Source: JAPKEZ01 sp047638975 (GTDB lineage Bacteria > Planctomycetota > UBA1135). Taken from it: DNA of 64,000 bases. The stretch's first letter is position 1. Each line of letters starts with the position of its first letter. Shown here one piece after another: positions 34,486-42,837 of this stretch. The notes under the pieces are model-generated. The model was not told where the DNA came from. It saw nothing but the letters and a program-made list of their open reading frames with translations, and did no database searches. The position numbers were made by a program, and so were the translations under genes. The stretch lies in the NCBI GenBank assembly GCA_047638975.1, contig JBLINB010000003.1:23251-87250 (forward strand), in the 5' to 3' direction.

Positions 34486-35577
34486 ATGACATCAACCAAA
34501 CTCTCAGATCTTACACAGCGCACTGTAAACGACGCTGTCTCTACACGTTATGCCGAAGGCGCCAATGCGGTTGTGCCAGAATTGTGCTGCCCGGTTAGCT
34601 ATGACGGCAAATACCTAGAACTGTTGCCACAAGAAATCCTCGATCGCGATTACGGCTGTGGTGACCCATCGCGCTTCGTTAATGCCGGCGAGACGGTTCT
34701 CGATCTTGGTTCGGGCGGCGGCAAAATTTGTTATATCGCCAGTCAAATTGTCGGCGCCGAGGGCAAAGTCATCGGAGTTGATATGACGCCTGATATGTTA
34801 AGTTTGGCGCGCAATCACCAACAGCAAATGGGCGAGAAAATCGGCTGGGCTAACGTCGAGTTTTTCCGCGGTCAGATCGAAAACCTCAAACTTGATTTAG
34901 ATAAGTTAGACGGTTGGCTAGACAGCAACCGTGTTTCTGATATTAGCTCTATGCAAGCGATGCAAGCTGAAGCGACGCGCCTTGAGCGCGATGAGCCTAT
35001 GGTCGTTGATGGTAGCATCGACGTTGTTGTTTCTAATTGCGTCCTTAACTTGGTCGCACCTCAGCTAAAGCATAAATTGTTCGACGAAATATTCCGTGTA
35101 CTTAAGCCTGGCGGACGCGCAGTTATTTCTGACATCGTATCTTCAATGCGTGTGCCACAAGAAATGCAGCAAGATGCCGAATTGTGGTCCGGATGTATTT
35201 CTGGCGCACTCGAAGAAGCTGATTTTATGCAGGCATTTGTTGAAGCTGGCTTTATCGGCGTGACCAGCGTCGTGCGTCAGCAAGAAGCATGGCAAGTTGT
35301 TAACGATATCGAATTTAGATCGTTAACCGTAATTGCATATCGCCCTGAAGAAGCAGATTGTTGCGTCGCGGGTGGCGAGGTTATGTACAACGGGCCCTTC
35401 GAGGAAGTGAGTGATGAAAGTGGTATCATTTTTGTCCGTGGCGAAAAGGTGGAGGTCGATGCTAGCCAATTGTCAATATTTGATAAAGCCCCTTATAAGG
35501 GTATGTTCACTTGTTTTGATGGCGCCGGCGCTGATGTGTCCTCTCGCGAATCCGACGACGACGGCGGCTGCTGTTAA
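34486..35577 (+). CDS. arsM: Arsenite S-adenosylmethionine methyltransferase (ArsM-type)
   Basis: 363 residues. The SAM-binding motif ETVLDLGSGGGKICYIASQI and GVDMTPDMLSLAR are clear. Cysteines that can bind As(III) thiolates occur in ELCCPVSYD, DYGCGDP, VVSNCVLNL and ELWSGCISG, and the C-terminus ends GGCC. Full-length ArsM relatives methylate arsenite in the cytoplasm, and in arsenosugar producers the product feeds ArsS. Extra Cys pairs near the C-terminus (DCCVAGG, terminal CC) could hold arsenic before transfer (inference). Its stop overlaps the arsS start (TAATG). Confidence 0.88.
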   Translation: MTSTKLSDLTQRTVNDAVSTRYAEGANAVVPELCCPVSYDGKYLELLPQEILDRDYGCGDPSRFVNAGETVLDLGSGGGKICYIASQIVGAEGKVIGVDMTPDMLSLARNHQQQMGEKIGWANVEFFRGQIENLKLDLDKLDGWLDSNRVSDISSMQAMQAEATRLERDEPMVVDGSIDVVVSNCVLNLVAPQLKHKLFDEIFRVLKPGGRAVISDIVSSMRVPQEMQQDAELWSGCISGALEEADFMQAFVEAGFIGVTSVVRQQEAWQVVNDIEFRSLTVIAYRPEEADCCVAGGEVMYNGPFEEVSDESGIIFVRGEKVEVDASQLSIFDKAPYKGMFTCFDGAGADVSSRESDDDGGCC

Positions 35578-36542
35578 TGGTTAAGCATAGCTTTCCGCTG
35601 TTAAGCCGCTTGGGTTTTTCAACATTGCAGTTTAATATTGGACGCTTATGTAATCAGGCTTGCTTGCACTGTCATGTTGAATCGTCGCCGGCGCTTACGG
35701 GTGTTACTGATAATGCTTCGACAAAATTAGTTGATCAAGTCATCCAGTTGCTTAAGGCAACGCCTTCAATCACCACGCTTGATTTAACGGGTGGGGCACC
35801 AGAGTTGAATCCAAATTTTCGACGGCTGGTCGAGGCAGCGCATAAGTTACAGCGCAAGGTTTTAGTGCGACACAATTTAACAGTGCAGTTCGAAAGTGGG
35901 CAAACTGATTTACCAGAGTTCTTTGCTGCCAACGATGTCGAGTTGTTTTGCTCATTGCCGTGCTACTTAGAAGAGAACGTAAACTCACAGCGCGGAGGTG
36001 GGGTATTTACTGCCAGCATCGATGGTTTGCGCGCTTTAAATGCCGCTGGTTATGCAGCGACTGATTCGGGTATGCCGCTGAATATTGTTTACAACCCACT
36101 TGACGATAATTTGCCACCGCCGCAGAAGGCGCTAGAGGAAGACTATAGAAGAGTGCTGCGCGAAGAATACGCCATTGAATTTACAAGTTTGCTGACGATA
36201 ACCAATCAGCCGATTCACCGCTTCGAACACTTTTTGAAGCGTGAAAATAAACTAGATTCGTATATGGAATTGTTGCGTGATAACTACAACCCCGAGACGT
36301 TGCCAAGCTTAATGTGCCGCCAAGCCATTAGCTTGCGTTGGGACGGCAAGTTGTTCGACTGTGATTTTAATTTGGTGAAGGGTTTGCCAATGACTAATGC
36401 TGACGGCAGCGAATTGGCACTTAGCGATTTGTTCGATAATTCTGTATACGATTCCAATAAAATCGCTGTCGATAGTCACTGCTTCGCCTGTACCGCAGGT
36501 GCTGGCTCAAGTTGCGGCGGCTCATTGCTCCAAGAAGTTTAA
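35577..36542 (+). CDS. arsS: Radical SAM protein ArsS, arsenosugar biosynthesis
   Basis: 321 residues. The radical SAM cluster motif NIGRLCNQACLHCHVES (CxxxCxxC) is near residue 23, followed by TLDLTGGAPELNP. The C-terminal ArsS/DUF3641 region has LMCRQAISLRWDGKLFDCDF and CFACTAGAGSSCGG, probably for an auxiliary cluster or arsenic binding. In cyanobacteria ArsS adds the 5'-deoxyadenosyl group to dimethylated arsenic. Translationally coupled with arsM before it and the TVP38 protein after it. Confidence 0.93.
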   Translation: MVKHSFPLLSRLGFSTLQFNIGRLCNQACLHCHVESSPALTGVTDNASTKLVDQVIQLLKATPSITTLDLTGGAPELNPNFRRLVEAAHKLQRKVLVRHNLTVQFESGQTDLPEFFAANDVELFCSLPCYLEENVNSQRGGGVFTASIDGLRALNAAGYAATDSGMPLNIVYNPLDDNLPPPQKALEEDYRRVLREEYAIEFTSLLTITNQPIHRFEHFLKRENKLDSYMELLRDNYNPETLPSLMCRQAISLRWDGKLFDCDFNLVKGLPMTNADGSELALSDLFDNSVYDSNKIAVDSHCFACTAGAGSSCGGSLLQEV

Positions 36543-37228
36543 TGAAGAAAGCTTTTCTCTTAATCGCGCTTGTAGTGATGGCACTGTGCGCTTGGTTTTT
36601 CTTCCTGCAAGACCATATCGGAGAAGCTTTTGATTGGGTTCGGGCTCGAGGATTTATCGGTGCAGTAGTCGTCGGCATCGTTTATGCCTTCGCCACGGTC
36701 GCAATGATACCCGGTTCGATTGCCACTTTAGCCATTGGCGCAATCTACGGCCCGTGGTTAGGTTTAGCGATAGTTTCACCGGCTAGCGTACTTGGTGCAA
36801 CGGCAGCCTTTCTATTAGGACGCGGCGTGTTTCGCCCATCTATCGAAAAGAAAATGTCAGCATCCCCTAAGTTCGATTCCTTGCAGCGTGCGATAGCCGT
36901 GCAAGGGTTCAAAATATTAGTGTTAGTGCGCCTGTCACCGATATTTCCCTTTACGTTAATCAATTACGCTTTTGGCTTGACAAGAATTTCGCTACGTCAT
37001 TACGTCTTCGGTTCTTTTGTTGGCATGCTTCCAGGAACACTGCTTTATGTTTACCTTGGTTCAGCAGTTGGCGATGTTTCACAATTAGTGAACGAGGGTG
37101 TGCAAGATGCTGGCAGCACATCCGATCTTTTCTTTTATCTCGGCCTGGCCGCGACCTTGGTGGTAACCATTGTTATCTCTAAAATCGCTAAGCAAGCTTT
37201 GGCCGACGCGGCTATTAAACAACAATAA
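36542..37228 (+). CDS. TVP38/TMEM64 (DedA-like) membrane protein
   Basis: 228 residues from the ATG within the arsS stop codon (TAATG). About five membrane segments carry the family hallmarks VAMIPGSIATLAIGAIYGPWLG, here read as PGSIATLAIGAIYG, then LLGRGVFR, VRLSPIFPFTLINYAFGLT and GSFVGMLPGTLLYVYLG. Such proteins often sit beside mercuric-reductase-like flavoproteins. Lipid scrambling or transport of a small molecule is proposed for the family; export of an arsenic compound would be an inference from context. Confidence 0.9.
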   Translation: MKKAFLLIALVVMALCAWFFFLQDHIGEAFDWVRARGFIGAVVVGIVYAFATVAMIPGSIATLAIGAIYGPWLGLAIVSPASVLGATAAFLLGRGVFRPSIEKKMSASPKFDSLQRAIAVQGFKILVLVRLSPIFPFTLINYAFGLTRISLRHYVFGSFVGMLPGTLLYVYLGSAVGDVSQLVNEGVQDAGSTSDLFFYLGLAATLVVTIVISKIAKQALADAAIKQQ

Positions 37229-38745
37229 TGTCTTTACTCCCTAATAACGAACACGATGAGCGGCTGCAAAAATTAGTAGGTCCGCGTGATTGGCAGCCTC
37301 CACAGCCACGCCGTCTCTACGATCTTGTAGTTGTGGGCGGCGGTACCGCCGGTTTAGTTTCGGCAGCGATCGCAGTAGGGCTCGGTGCCAAGGTCGCATT
37401 AATCGAATCCAATTTAATGGGCGGCGATTGCCTTAATTACGGATGCGTGCCATCGAAGGCTTTGCTTGCGGTATCACACCGCTTGCGTTACTTGCGAGAG
37501 GCAAGCGAATATGGCATGCCAAGCTCTGTTGGTGAAGTAGATTTTTCTAAAGTAATGCAGCGCCTACGCCGTTTGCGTGCCGACATCGCACATCACGACG
37601 GGGCTCAGCGCTTCACCGATTTAGGAGTAGACGTGTTTATCGGACACGGTGAATTTTTGAGTGACGATACCATCCACGTTGAGATGGAGGGCGGTGCTTT
37701 ACGTGCGCTGCAATTTAAGAGATGTATTGTCGCTACCGGCGCGCATCCTACTTCGCTGCCGATAGCTGGCATTGAAGATGTTGCGCCAATGTCGAATCAC
37801 GATATCTTTAATTTAGAAAAGTTGCCGTCGCGTTTAGCGATTATTGGAGCAGGCCCAATCGGTATTGAAATGGCCCAGGCCTTTGCACGCTTTGGTTCGG
37901 AGGTAAGCGTGATCGCTTTAGATGATCAAGTCTTACCACGCGAAGATAATGAAGCCGCGCAAGTAGTGAATGAAGCGCTGCAAGAAGACGGCGTGAAAAT
38001 GTTCTTGGGTGCTCAAATCTCAAAGTTCGCAGCAACCAATGACTCCAAGCAAATCCATTTTGAATTAAACGGTCAGCAGCATGTCGTCGAAGCTGACGAA
38101 ATATTATTAGCTACCGGACGCGCTCCTAATGTTGACGGCCTCGGACTTGATAAGGCAGGTATCGCTTTTGACCGCTACGGTGTTAAGGTCGATGATAAAT
38201 TGCGCACTTCAAATAAACGCATATATGCTGCCGGAGATGTTATCGGCAGTTTCCAATTTACGCATGCTGCTGATGCGATGGCGCGTATTGTTGTACGCAA
38301 CGCATTCTTTTTCGGCAAGGGCAAGTTAAGTGACTTGGTGGTACCGTGGGCAACCTATTGTGACCCAGAGTTAGCGCATGTCGGTTTAAACATGAATGAA
38401 GTGGACAAGACCGAAGATGAGCTTGAGATATTACGCTTTGATTTCAAAGACATTGATCGTAATTTACTTGAAGGCGAAACCAAAGGCTTCGTAAAGGTAA
38501 TCTTCGAAAAGAAAAGCGGGGTGGTGCGTGGCGCCACAGTGGTCGGAAACCATGCGGGCGACTTGATTGGCGAAATGACTTTAGCTGTGCAAAAGAAGAT
38601 GAAGCTCAGCGATTTCTCTTCCGTAATTCATGCTTATCCAACAACGGCTTCAATCTTTAGTCGCCTTGGCGACAAAGCGAGTGGCGCACGTCTTACACCA
38701 GGTGTCGCGAAGCTGCTGAAGAAAATAATTTCTTGGCGACGTTAA
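37228..38745 (+). CDS. FAD-dependent pyridine nucleotide-disulfide oxidoreductase (MerA/Lpd-like)
   Basis: 505 residues. FAD site YDLVVVGGGTAGLVSAAIA, redox disulfide GGDCLNYGCVPSKALL (Cys68/Cys73), NAD(P) site LAIIGAGPIGIEMAQAFARF and second FAD motif NKRIYAAGDVIGSFQFTH are all intact. It lacks the C-terminal vicinal Cys pair and N-terminal HMA domain of real mercuric reductase. The C-terminal motif is HAYPTTAS, without the usual Glu. A dithiol reductant role, perhaps in arsenic or thiol chemistry, fits the operon (inference). Starts and ends with TAATG overlaps. Confidence 0.9.
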   Translation: MSLLPNNEHDERLQKLVGPRDWQPPQPRRLYDLVVVGGGTAGLVSAAIAVGLGAKVALIESNLMGGDCLNYGCVPSKALLAVSHRLRYLREASEYGMPSSVGEVDFSKVMQRLRRLRADIAHHDGAQRFTDLGVDVFIGHGEFLSDDTIHVEMEGGALRALQFKRCIVATGAHPTSLPIAGIEDVAPMSNHDIFNLEKLPSRLAIIGAGPIGIEMAQAFARFGSEVSVIALDDQVLPREDNEAAQVVNEALQEDGVKMFLGAQISKFAATNDSKQIHFELNGQQHVVEADEILLATGRAPNVDGLGLDKAGIAFDRYGVKVDDKLRTSNKRIYAAGDVIGSFQFTHAADAMARIVVRNAFFFGKGKLSDLVVPWATYCDPELAHVGLNMNEVDKTEDELEILRFDFKDIDRNLLEGETKGFVKVIFEKKSGVVRGATVVGNHAGDLIGEMTLAVQKKMKLSDFSSVIHAYPTTASIFSRLGDKASGARLTPGVAKLLKKIISWRR

Positions 38746-39431
38746 TGAGTGGCCTAAGTATTTGCGCGGTGATTCCGACTCTAAATGAAGAGGAATACAT
38801 TGTGCAGTGCATAAAAACTTTACAGCAGCAAGATGTTAAGCGCATCATCGTTGTGGATGGCGGCTCTACTGATAACACGGTTAAGCTAGCTTCAAAATTA
38901 GAGGTCGAAGTCTTGCTATCAAACAGCGCTGGACGCGGTGAGCAGTTATGCCGCGGCGCGCAAAGTGCCGACTGCGACATCGTTTGGATGGTGCATGCCG
39001 ACTGCAAAGTGAATGACGCCGCTGCAGTGGCAATCCGCGAGGCAGTAAGTGGCGGCGCAGGATGGGGAGCTTTCGCGATTAGGCATGAGCCACCCAAGGA
39101 CTCTGCAAAGTGGTTGCGCTGGTGCTTAGGTGTAGCGGACAAACGCTCACGACGTAGTTATTCTCCATACGGAGATCAAGCGTTGTTCGTCAGGCGAGCA
39201 TTGCTTGAGCAAGTGGGCGGGGTGCCACGCCAGCCGTTATTTGAAGACTTAGAATTAAGTAAAAAATTGAACAAGATTATGCGGCCAGTATTACTTGAGC
39301 AAGAAATAATCGCCAGTTCGCGACGGTTTGTACGTCGTCCACTGAAAACTTTTGTGGCATGGATGCTGTTTCCGTCACTTTACCGCATGAAAGCTTCTCC
39401 GCAGCGATTAATGCGATGGTATGCACGCTAA
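38745..39431 (+). CDS. TIGR04283-type family 2 glycosyltransferase (arsenosugar-associated)
   Basis: 228 residues from the ATG inside the upstream TAA. It is a GT-A glycosyltransferase: ICAVIPTLNEEEYI at the N-terminus, RIIVVDGGSTDNT, SAGRGEQLCRGAQSA, WMVHADCKV (metal DxD-like), and YGDQALFVRRALLEQVGG. The family co-occurs with ArsS and TIGR04282, and together they are believed to convert the deoxyadenosyl-arsenical to glycosylated arsenosugars. It ends the five-gene coupled operon. Confidence 0.88.
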   Translation: MSGLSICAVIPTLNEEEYIVQCIKTLQQQDVKRIIVVDGGSTDNTVKLASKLEVEVLLSNSAGRGEQLCRGAQSADCDIVWMVHADCKVNDAAAVAIREAVSGGAGWGAFAIRHEPPKDSAKWLRWCLGVADKRSRRSYSPYGDQALFVRRALLEQVGGVPRQPLFEDLELSKKLNKIMRPVLLEQEIIASSRRFVRRPLKTFVAWMLFPSLYRMKASPQRLMRWYAR

Positions 39432-39450
39432 GTTTGTTGTAGTCTAGGCT

Positions 39451-40524
39451 ATGACAAATTTAACACGTCGCAAATTTTTACAAGCTACCGGGGCTTCATT
39501 GGCAGCAGCTCCATTTTTGAATGCAGCAAGTTCACTGCCTCCAACGCCGTCGATAGGCGACCATCAGGGGATAGTGATCGCTTCAGGCAATGGTCTAGAA
39601 ACAGTAAAGATTGCTCATCAGCTAATGAGTAGCAAAGACATGCGTCCTGTTTCGGCGGCAATTCAAGGAGTGGCAGTTGTCGAAGCCGACCCCAACGATT
39701 TGTCCGTTGGCTATGGCGGCCTACCCAATGAGTTGGGCATCGTTCAATTAGATAGTTCGTGCATGGATGGCCCAACGCATAACGCCGGAAGCGTGGCATG
39801 CATTGAAGATATTATGCATCCAGCACAGGTCGCCGAAATAGTTATGGACCGTACCGATCATATTAATTTAGTCGGAAAGGGTGCGCGACAATTTGCGCTC
39901 GATCATGGCTTCAAGGCCCAAGACTTACTCACTGAACGCGCTCGCGAGATTTGGCTAAAGTGGCGCGCCAAGCGTACGGATGACGACCGCCTGTGGCCTA
40001 TCAATGACACGGTTCCGGCAGATCCAGCATTAGCGGACGAGCCGCGTCCGTGGGGTACGATTCATTGTTCGGCATTAAATGCTGCCGGTGATGTTGGTTG
40101 TTGCACGACTACCAGCGGCTTAGCTTTTAAAATCCCTGGGCGCATTGGTGATTCACCACTAGTCGGCGCGGGCATGTACTGCGATAATGAAATCGGTAGC
40201 GCCGGAGCAACTGGACGGGGCGAAGCCGCCATCATGAGCTGCAGTTCAATGCTCATCGTAGAGAGGATGCGCGCGGGCGATAGCCCCGAACAAGCTTGCT
40301 TATACGCATTGAAGCGCGTTGCGCAACAGGCACAACGCGCTTCAAGATGGCAGCCAGCTTTATACAAAGACGGCCGCCCTAATTTCGGTTTGACTTTTTA
40401 TGCGATTCGCAAAGACGGGGTGTACGGCTCGGCTAGCATGCACGGTAAAGTAGGTAGTCGTAAGTTTGCCGTTGCTGACAAAAATGGTGCTCGCCTAGAA
40501 AACTGCGCGATCGCTTTCGCTTAG
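39451..40524 (+). CDS. N4-(beta-N-acetylglucosaminyl)-L-asparaginase-like Ntn hydrolase
   Basis: 357 residues with a twin-arginine-like leader (NLTRRKFLQATGASLAAA). The core is that of glycosylasparaginase: PTHNAGSVACIEDIMHPAQVA, the autocleavage/nucleophile site DVGCCTTTSGLAFKIPGRIG (Thr nucleophile), and GAGMYCDNEIGSAGATGRGEA. It would release asparagine-linked GlcNAc, or isoaspartyl or asparagine substrates, in the periplasm. It starts 19 bases after the arsenosugar operon and may be read with it, although the reaction has no clear link to arsenic. Confidence 0.9.
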   Translation: MTNLTRRKFLQATGASLAAAPFLNAASSLPPTPSIGDHQGIVIASGNGLETVKIAHQLMSSKDMRPVSAAIQGVAVVEADPNDLSVGYGGLPNELGIVQLDSSCMDGPTHNAGSVACIEDIMHPAQVAEIVMDRTDHINLVGKGARQFALDHGFKAQDLLTERAREIWLKWRAKRTDDDRLWPINDTVPADPALADEPRPWGTIHCSALNAAGDVGCCTTTSGLAFKIPGRIGDSPLVGAGMYCDNEIGSAGATGRGEAAIMSCSSMLIVERMRAGDSPEQACLYALKRVAQQAQRASRWQPALYKDGRPNFGLTFYAIRKDGVYGSASMHGKVGSRKFAVADKNGARLENCAIAFA

Positions 40525-41288
40525 TCTTTGTTGTTCTCGTAAAGATGCTCTTCAGTAAGAATGTGGTACTGGTCTACCGCGCCAATTAGCACATCGCTCA
40601 TTGACTCACGGAAAGAACAACATTCGAACTTGACACCTTTTGCCTGAATGATAGGAGCAACATCGGCGAATACGCCATTGCCAGAAACGACTACGATGAC
40701 ATCAACCTTGTCGGCGATGCGTAGCATTTCCATGGCCATGCCTAATTCCCATTCAGCTTTGCGAGAGCCATCAACACGCTCGATTACTTCGCGCTTGCGT
40801 ACTTCGAAACCACAGTAGCGTAAGTGATCGGTGAAACCAATTTGGTCTAGACCATCGCGCTCGATTACATAAGCAAAAGCGCGAGTTAGACGACGATTAC
40901 GTACACATGCACGCAGCATGTGGGCATAAGATAAGTTGCTACCGAAAGACTTTTTGGCAGAGTGGTACATGTTCTGTACGTCTACGAAAACAGCCACTTT
41001 TTGACGCTTTAGAAAGCCACCTGGAGCAGCATAGCCACCATTTGACGGGATGCGTCCGGTTAACGGATCAAGTGCCAGTGCGCGGCGTAAACGTGCAACT
41101 TCGTCTTGCAAATCGTAGAAGTAATCTTCGAGATCTTCGCGTTCGATGCTTGCTGCATCGACGGATGGTTGTAATACAAAATGTGAGTTCAGAGAAGAGG
41201 CTGGAGGCGATGCAGGTGCGACAGAGGCTGAAGGTGCTGTGGCCTTTGCTTCTTCTTCGTTATTCTCTTTTACTTCGGAGTCAGACAT
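40521..41288 (-). CDS. NYN-domain (LabA/DUF88-like) putative ribonuclease
   Basis: 255 residues. The N-terminus is a low-complexity Ala/Pro/Ser and acidic tail with a helix (EREDLEDYFYDLQDEVARLR). The NYN/PIN-like domain (about 100-245) shows KVAVFVDVQNMYHSAKK (first catalytic Asp), VERVDGSRKAEWELGMAME, and VDVIVVVSGNGVFADV where homologues have SGDGDF; the Asp is replaced by Asn. Proteins of this family are RNases or RNA-binding regulators. The Asp-to-Asn change could lower catalysis. Overlaps the convergent glycosylasparaginase gene by 4 bases. Confidence 0.85.
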   Translation of the reverse strand: MSDSEVKENNEEEAKATAPSASVAPASPPASSLNSHFVLQPSVDAASIEREDLEDYFYDLQDEVARLRRALALDPLTGRIPSNGGYAAPGGFLKRQKVAVFVDVQNMYHSAKKSFGSNLSYAHMLRACVRNRRLTRAFAYVIERDGLDQIGFTDHLRYCGFEVRKREVIERVDGSRKAEWELGMAMEMLRIADKVDVIVVVSGNGVFADVAPIIQAKGVKFECCSFRESMSDVLIGAVDQYHILTEEHLYENNKD

Positions 41289-41316
41289 GTTTTTAATTAT
41301 TTAAAGGATGTAAGGG

Positions 41317-41342
41317 GGTGAAAATCACCGCCGATATTTCGG
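41317..41342 (-). promoter_or_regulatory. Two small hairpins in the leader of the NYN gene
   Basis: GGTGA-AAA-TCACC (41317-41329) and CCGA-TATT-TCGG (41331-41342) lie side by side about 29 bases upstream of the start codon. Together they could form a structured 5' leader or an RNA-binding site. No known riboswitch was recognised. Confidence 0.3.
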
Positions 41343-41390
41343 TCGGAACAAATTTAAGGCTGATGTGCCTTTGAGGTTTGGGATTATACC

Positions 41391-42191
41391 TTAGCCTATC
41401 TTTTTATGGATAGCTAAAATCGAATCAAGCAGGTAAGTTTTGGTTATTCCACTTGAATCGCATACCGCCTCAATAATCGTGCGCTGACCCGATTTGTAAA
41501 TAAGCCGCGGATGTATTTTGATTTGGTAATGCCTGCCATTTGCCAAGCGGTAGTCCAGGGACACGCACTCTCGTTCTGCAACAGCTTCTTGTAGCGCTTG
41601 GAAGCGTTCGGGTAATTTTACAGGGCTTGGCATAAAGCCTCTTAAAGGGGCACCATTGCCCATTTTACCCCAACAGGTGTCGGCGCCGTGCGCATCGATA
41701 ATGTGCCGCAATAGATAAAAGGTGTTCTCGGCATCGGCCAGAGCGCGGTGCGAAACCTGGTTCGGTAACTCGAGATCAACAACTAGTTTACTCAAGGCAT
41801 TCGATTTGCGTTTTAATAATTTGCGTGAAGCAGATAGGGTGCAGTAGGTGTTGTTTTTCGACACTCTGATAGCTGCGCGCCATGCCTCGCTAGCGAGCAT
41901 CGCCGCATCGAAACTAACGTTGTGCCCGACAAGAGGCATATCGCCTATCCATTCAAAAAACGCAGGTAATGCTTCGGCGGCGTTGGGGGCAGAGGCGACC
42001 ATCGAATTATCAATGCCATGCACGCGGATAACATTAAATGGAATCTCGCATTCAGGGTTCAGCAACAGCTCGAAGGTATCAACAATTTCGTTGTCAACTA
42101 TTTTGAGGGCACCTATTTCGATAATGCGCGCCCCAGGGGGCATCCCAGTAGTCTCAGTATCAAATACGATATAGGAGTGCTGACTACTCAT
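41391..42191 (-). CDS. DnaQ-like 3'-5' exonuclease with WYL-like C-terminus
   Basis: 266 residues. Residues 1-175 are a DEDDh exonuclease of the PolC/epsilon type: IVFDTETTGMPPGARIIEIG (first acidic pair), LVGHNVSFDAAMLASEAW and SHRALADAENTFYLL (last His and Asp). The C-terminal 80 residues (VSLDYRLANGRHYQIKIHPR, AVCDSSGITKTYLLDSI) resemble a WYL nucleic-acid or ligand-binding domain. A repair or RNA-processing nuclease is more likely than the replicative proofreading subunit. Its start overlaps the end of the transporter gene by 8 bases. Confidence 0.85.
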   Translation of the reverse strand: MSSQHSYIVFDTETTGMPPGARIIEIGALKIVDNEIVDTFELLLNPECEIPFNVIRVHGIDNSMVASAPNAAEALPAFFEWIGDMPLVGHNVSFDAAMLASEAWRAAIRVSKNNTYCTLSASRKLLKRKSNALSKLVVDLELPNQVSHRALADAENTFYLLRHIIDAHGADTCWGKMGNGAPLRGFMPSPVKLPERFQALQEAVAERECVSLDYRLANGRHYQIKIHPRLIYKSGQRTIIEAVCDSSGITKTYLLDSILAIHKKIG

Positions 42192-42837
42192 GCTCCACTT
42201 TAATCCAGCGAGGTAGATAATGCGATCCTAGGTAAAATAGCGGTGTATCGATTAAGGCGACCATCGATTTGAATAACCATAAGTCAAAAATGGCAACCGA
42301 CATTTGGGATGGCGTCCAGACGCCGACAAAGAGCACCCATACGACCAGCGCCGAATCAAAGAATTGTGAAATGACAGTCGAGCCGTTATTGCGTAACCAC
42401 AGATGCTTGCCTTTAGTGAGGTTTTTCCAGAAGTGGAAAATTTTGATATCGATTAACTGCGCTATTAAGTAAGCGATCATTGAAGCGCCGATGACGCGAT
42501 AACTGTTGCCGAAGACTTGGTGAAAAGTTGCGTCGTCTACAATCGAATCTCCGATTGCGGGCATTGCGTCAGCAATTGCGAGTGTAGCAATGACAAGTAA
42601 CGAGGCGACAAGTCCGCCGGCGACCACCATGCTAGCACGAACTTTCCCGTAAATTTCGCTAAGTAAATCAGTGACGAGAAACGTTAAGGGATAGGGGATA
42701 ATCCCTGCAGATAAAATGAATGTCTTGCCAAAAAGCTCTATATGAAAAAATTTGTTGGCAATCAAATTAGCCACGACCAGCGATCCAGTAAATAGTGCCG
42801 CTAAGAGTAAGTAAAGACGTTCGCCACGCTTTGTCAT
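42184..42837 (-). CDS. Queuosine precursor transporter (YhhQ/VUT family)
   Basis: 217 residues with about six membrane helices. Family features include VANLIANKFFHIELFG, GIIPYPLTFLVTDLLSEIYGK and AYLIAQLIDIKIFHFWK. Members import queuine or preQ1-type deazapurines for tRNA modification. It overlaps the upstream gene by 4 bases and the exonuclease gene by 8, forming a compact minus-strand operon with unrelated-looking partners. Confidence 0.93.
   Translation of the reverse strand: MTKRGERLYLLLAALFTGSLVVANLIANKFFHIELFGKTFILSAGIIPYPLTFLVTDLLSEIYGKVRASMVVAGGLVASLLVIATLAIADAMPAIGDSIVDDATFHQVFGNSYRVIGASMIAYLIAQLIDIKIFHFWKNLTKGKHLWLRNNGSTVISQFFDSALVVWVLFVGVWTPSQMSVAIFDLWLFKSMVALIDTPLFYLGSHYLPRWIKVEHE

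Noticed and set aside
37228..38745. True mercuric reductase
   Set aside because: No C-terminal vicinal cysteine pair and no HMA domain. Only the general disulfide oxidoreductase motifs are present.
41383..41390. TATAAT on the minus strand as promoter of the NYN gene
   Set aside because: No acceptable -35 at 16-18 bp, although the -10 itself is perfect.
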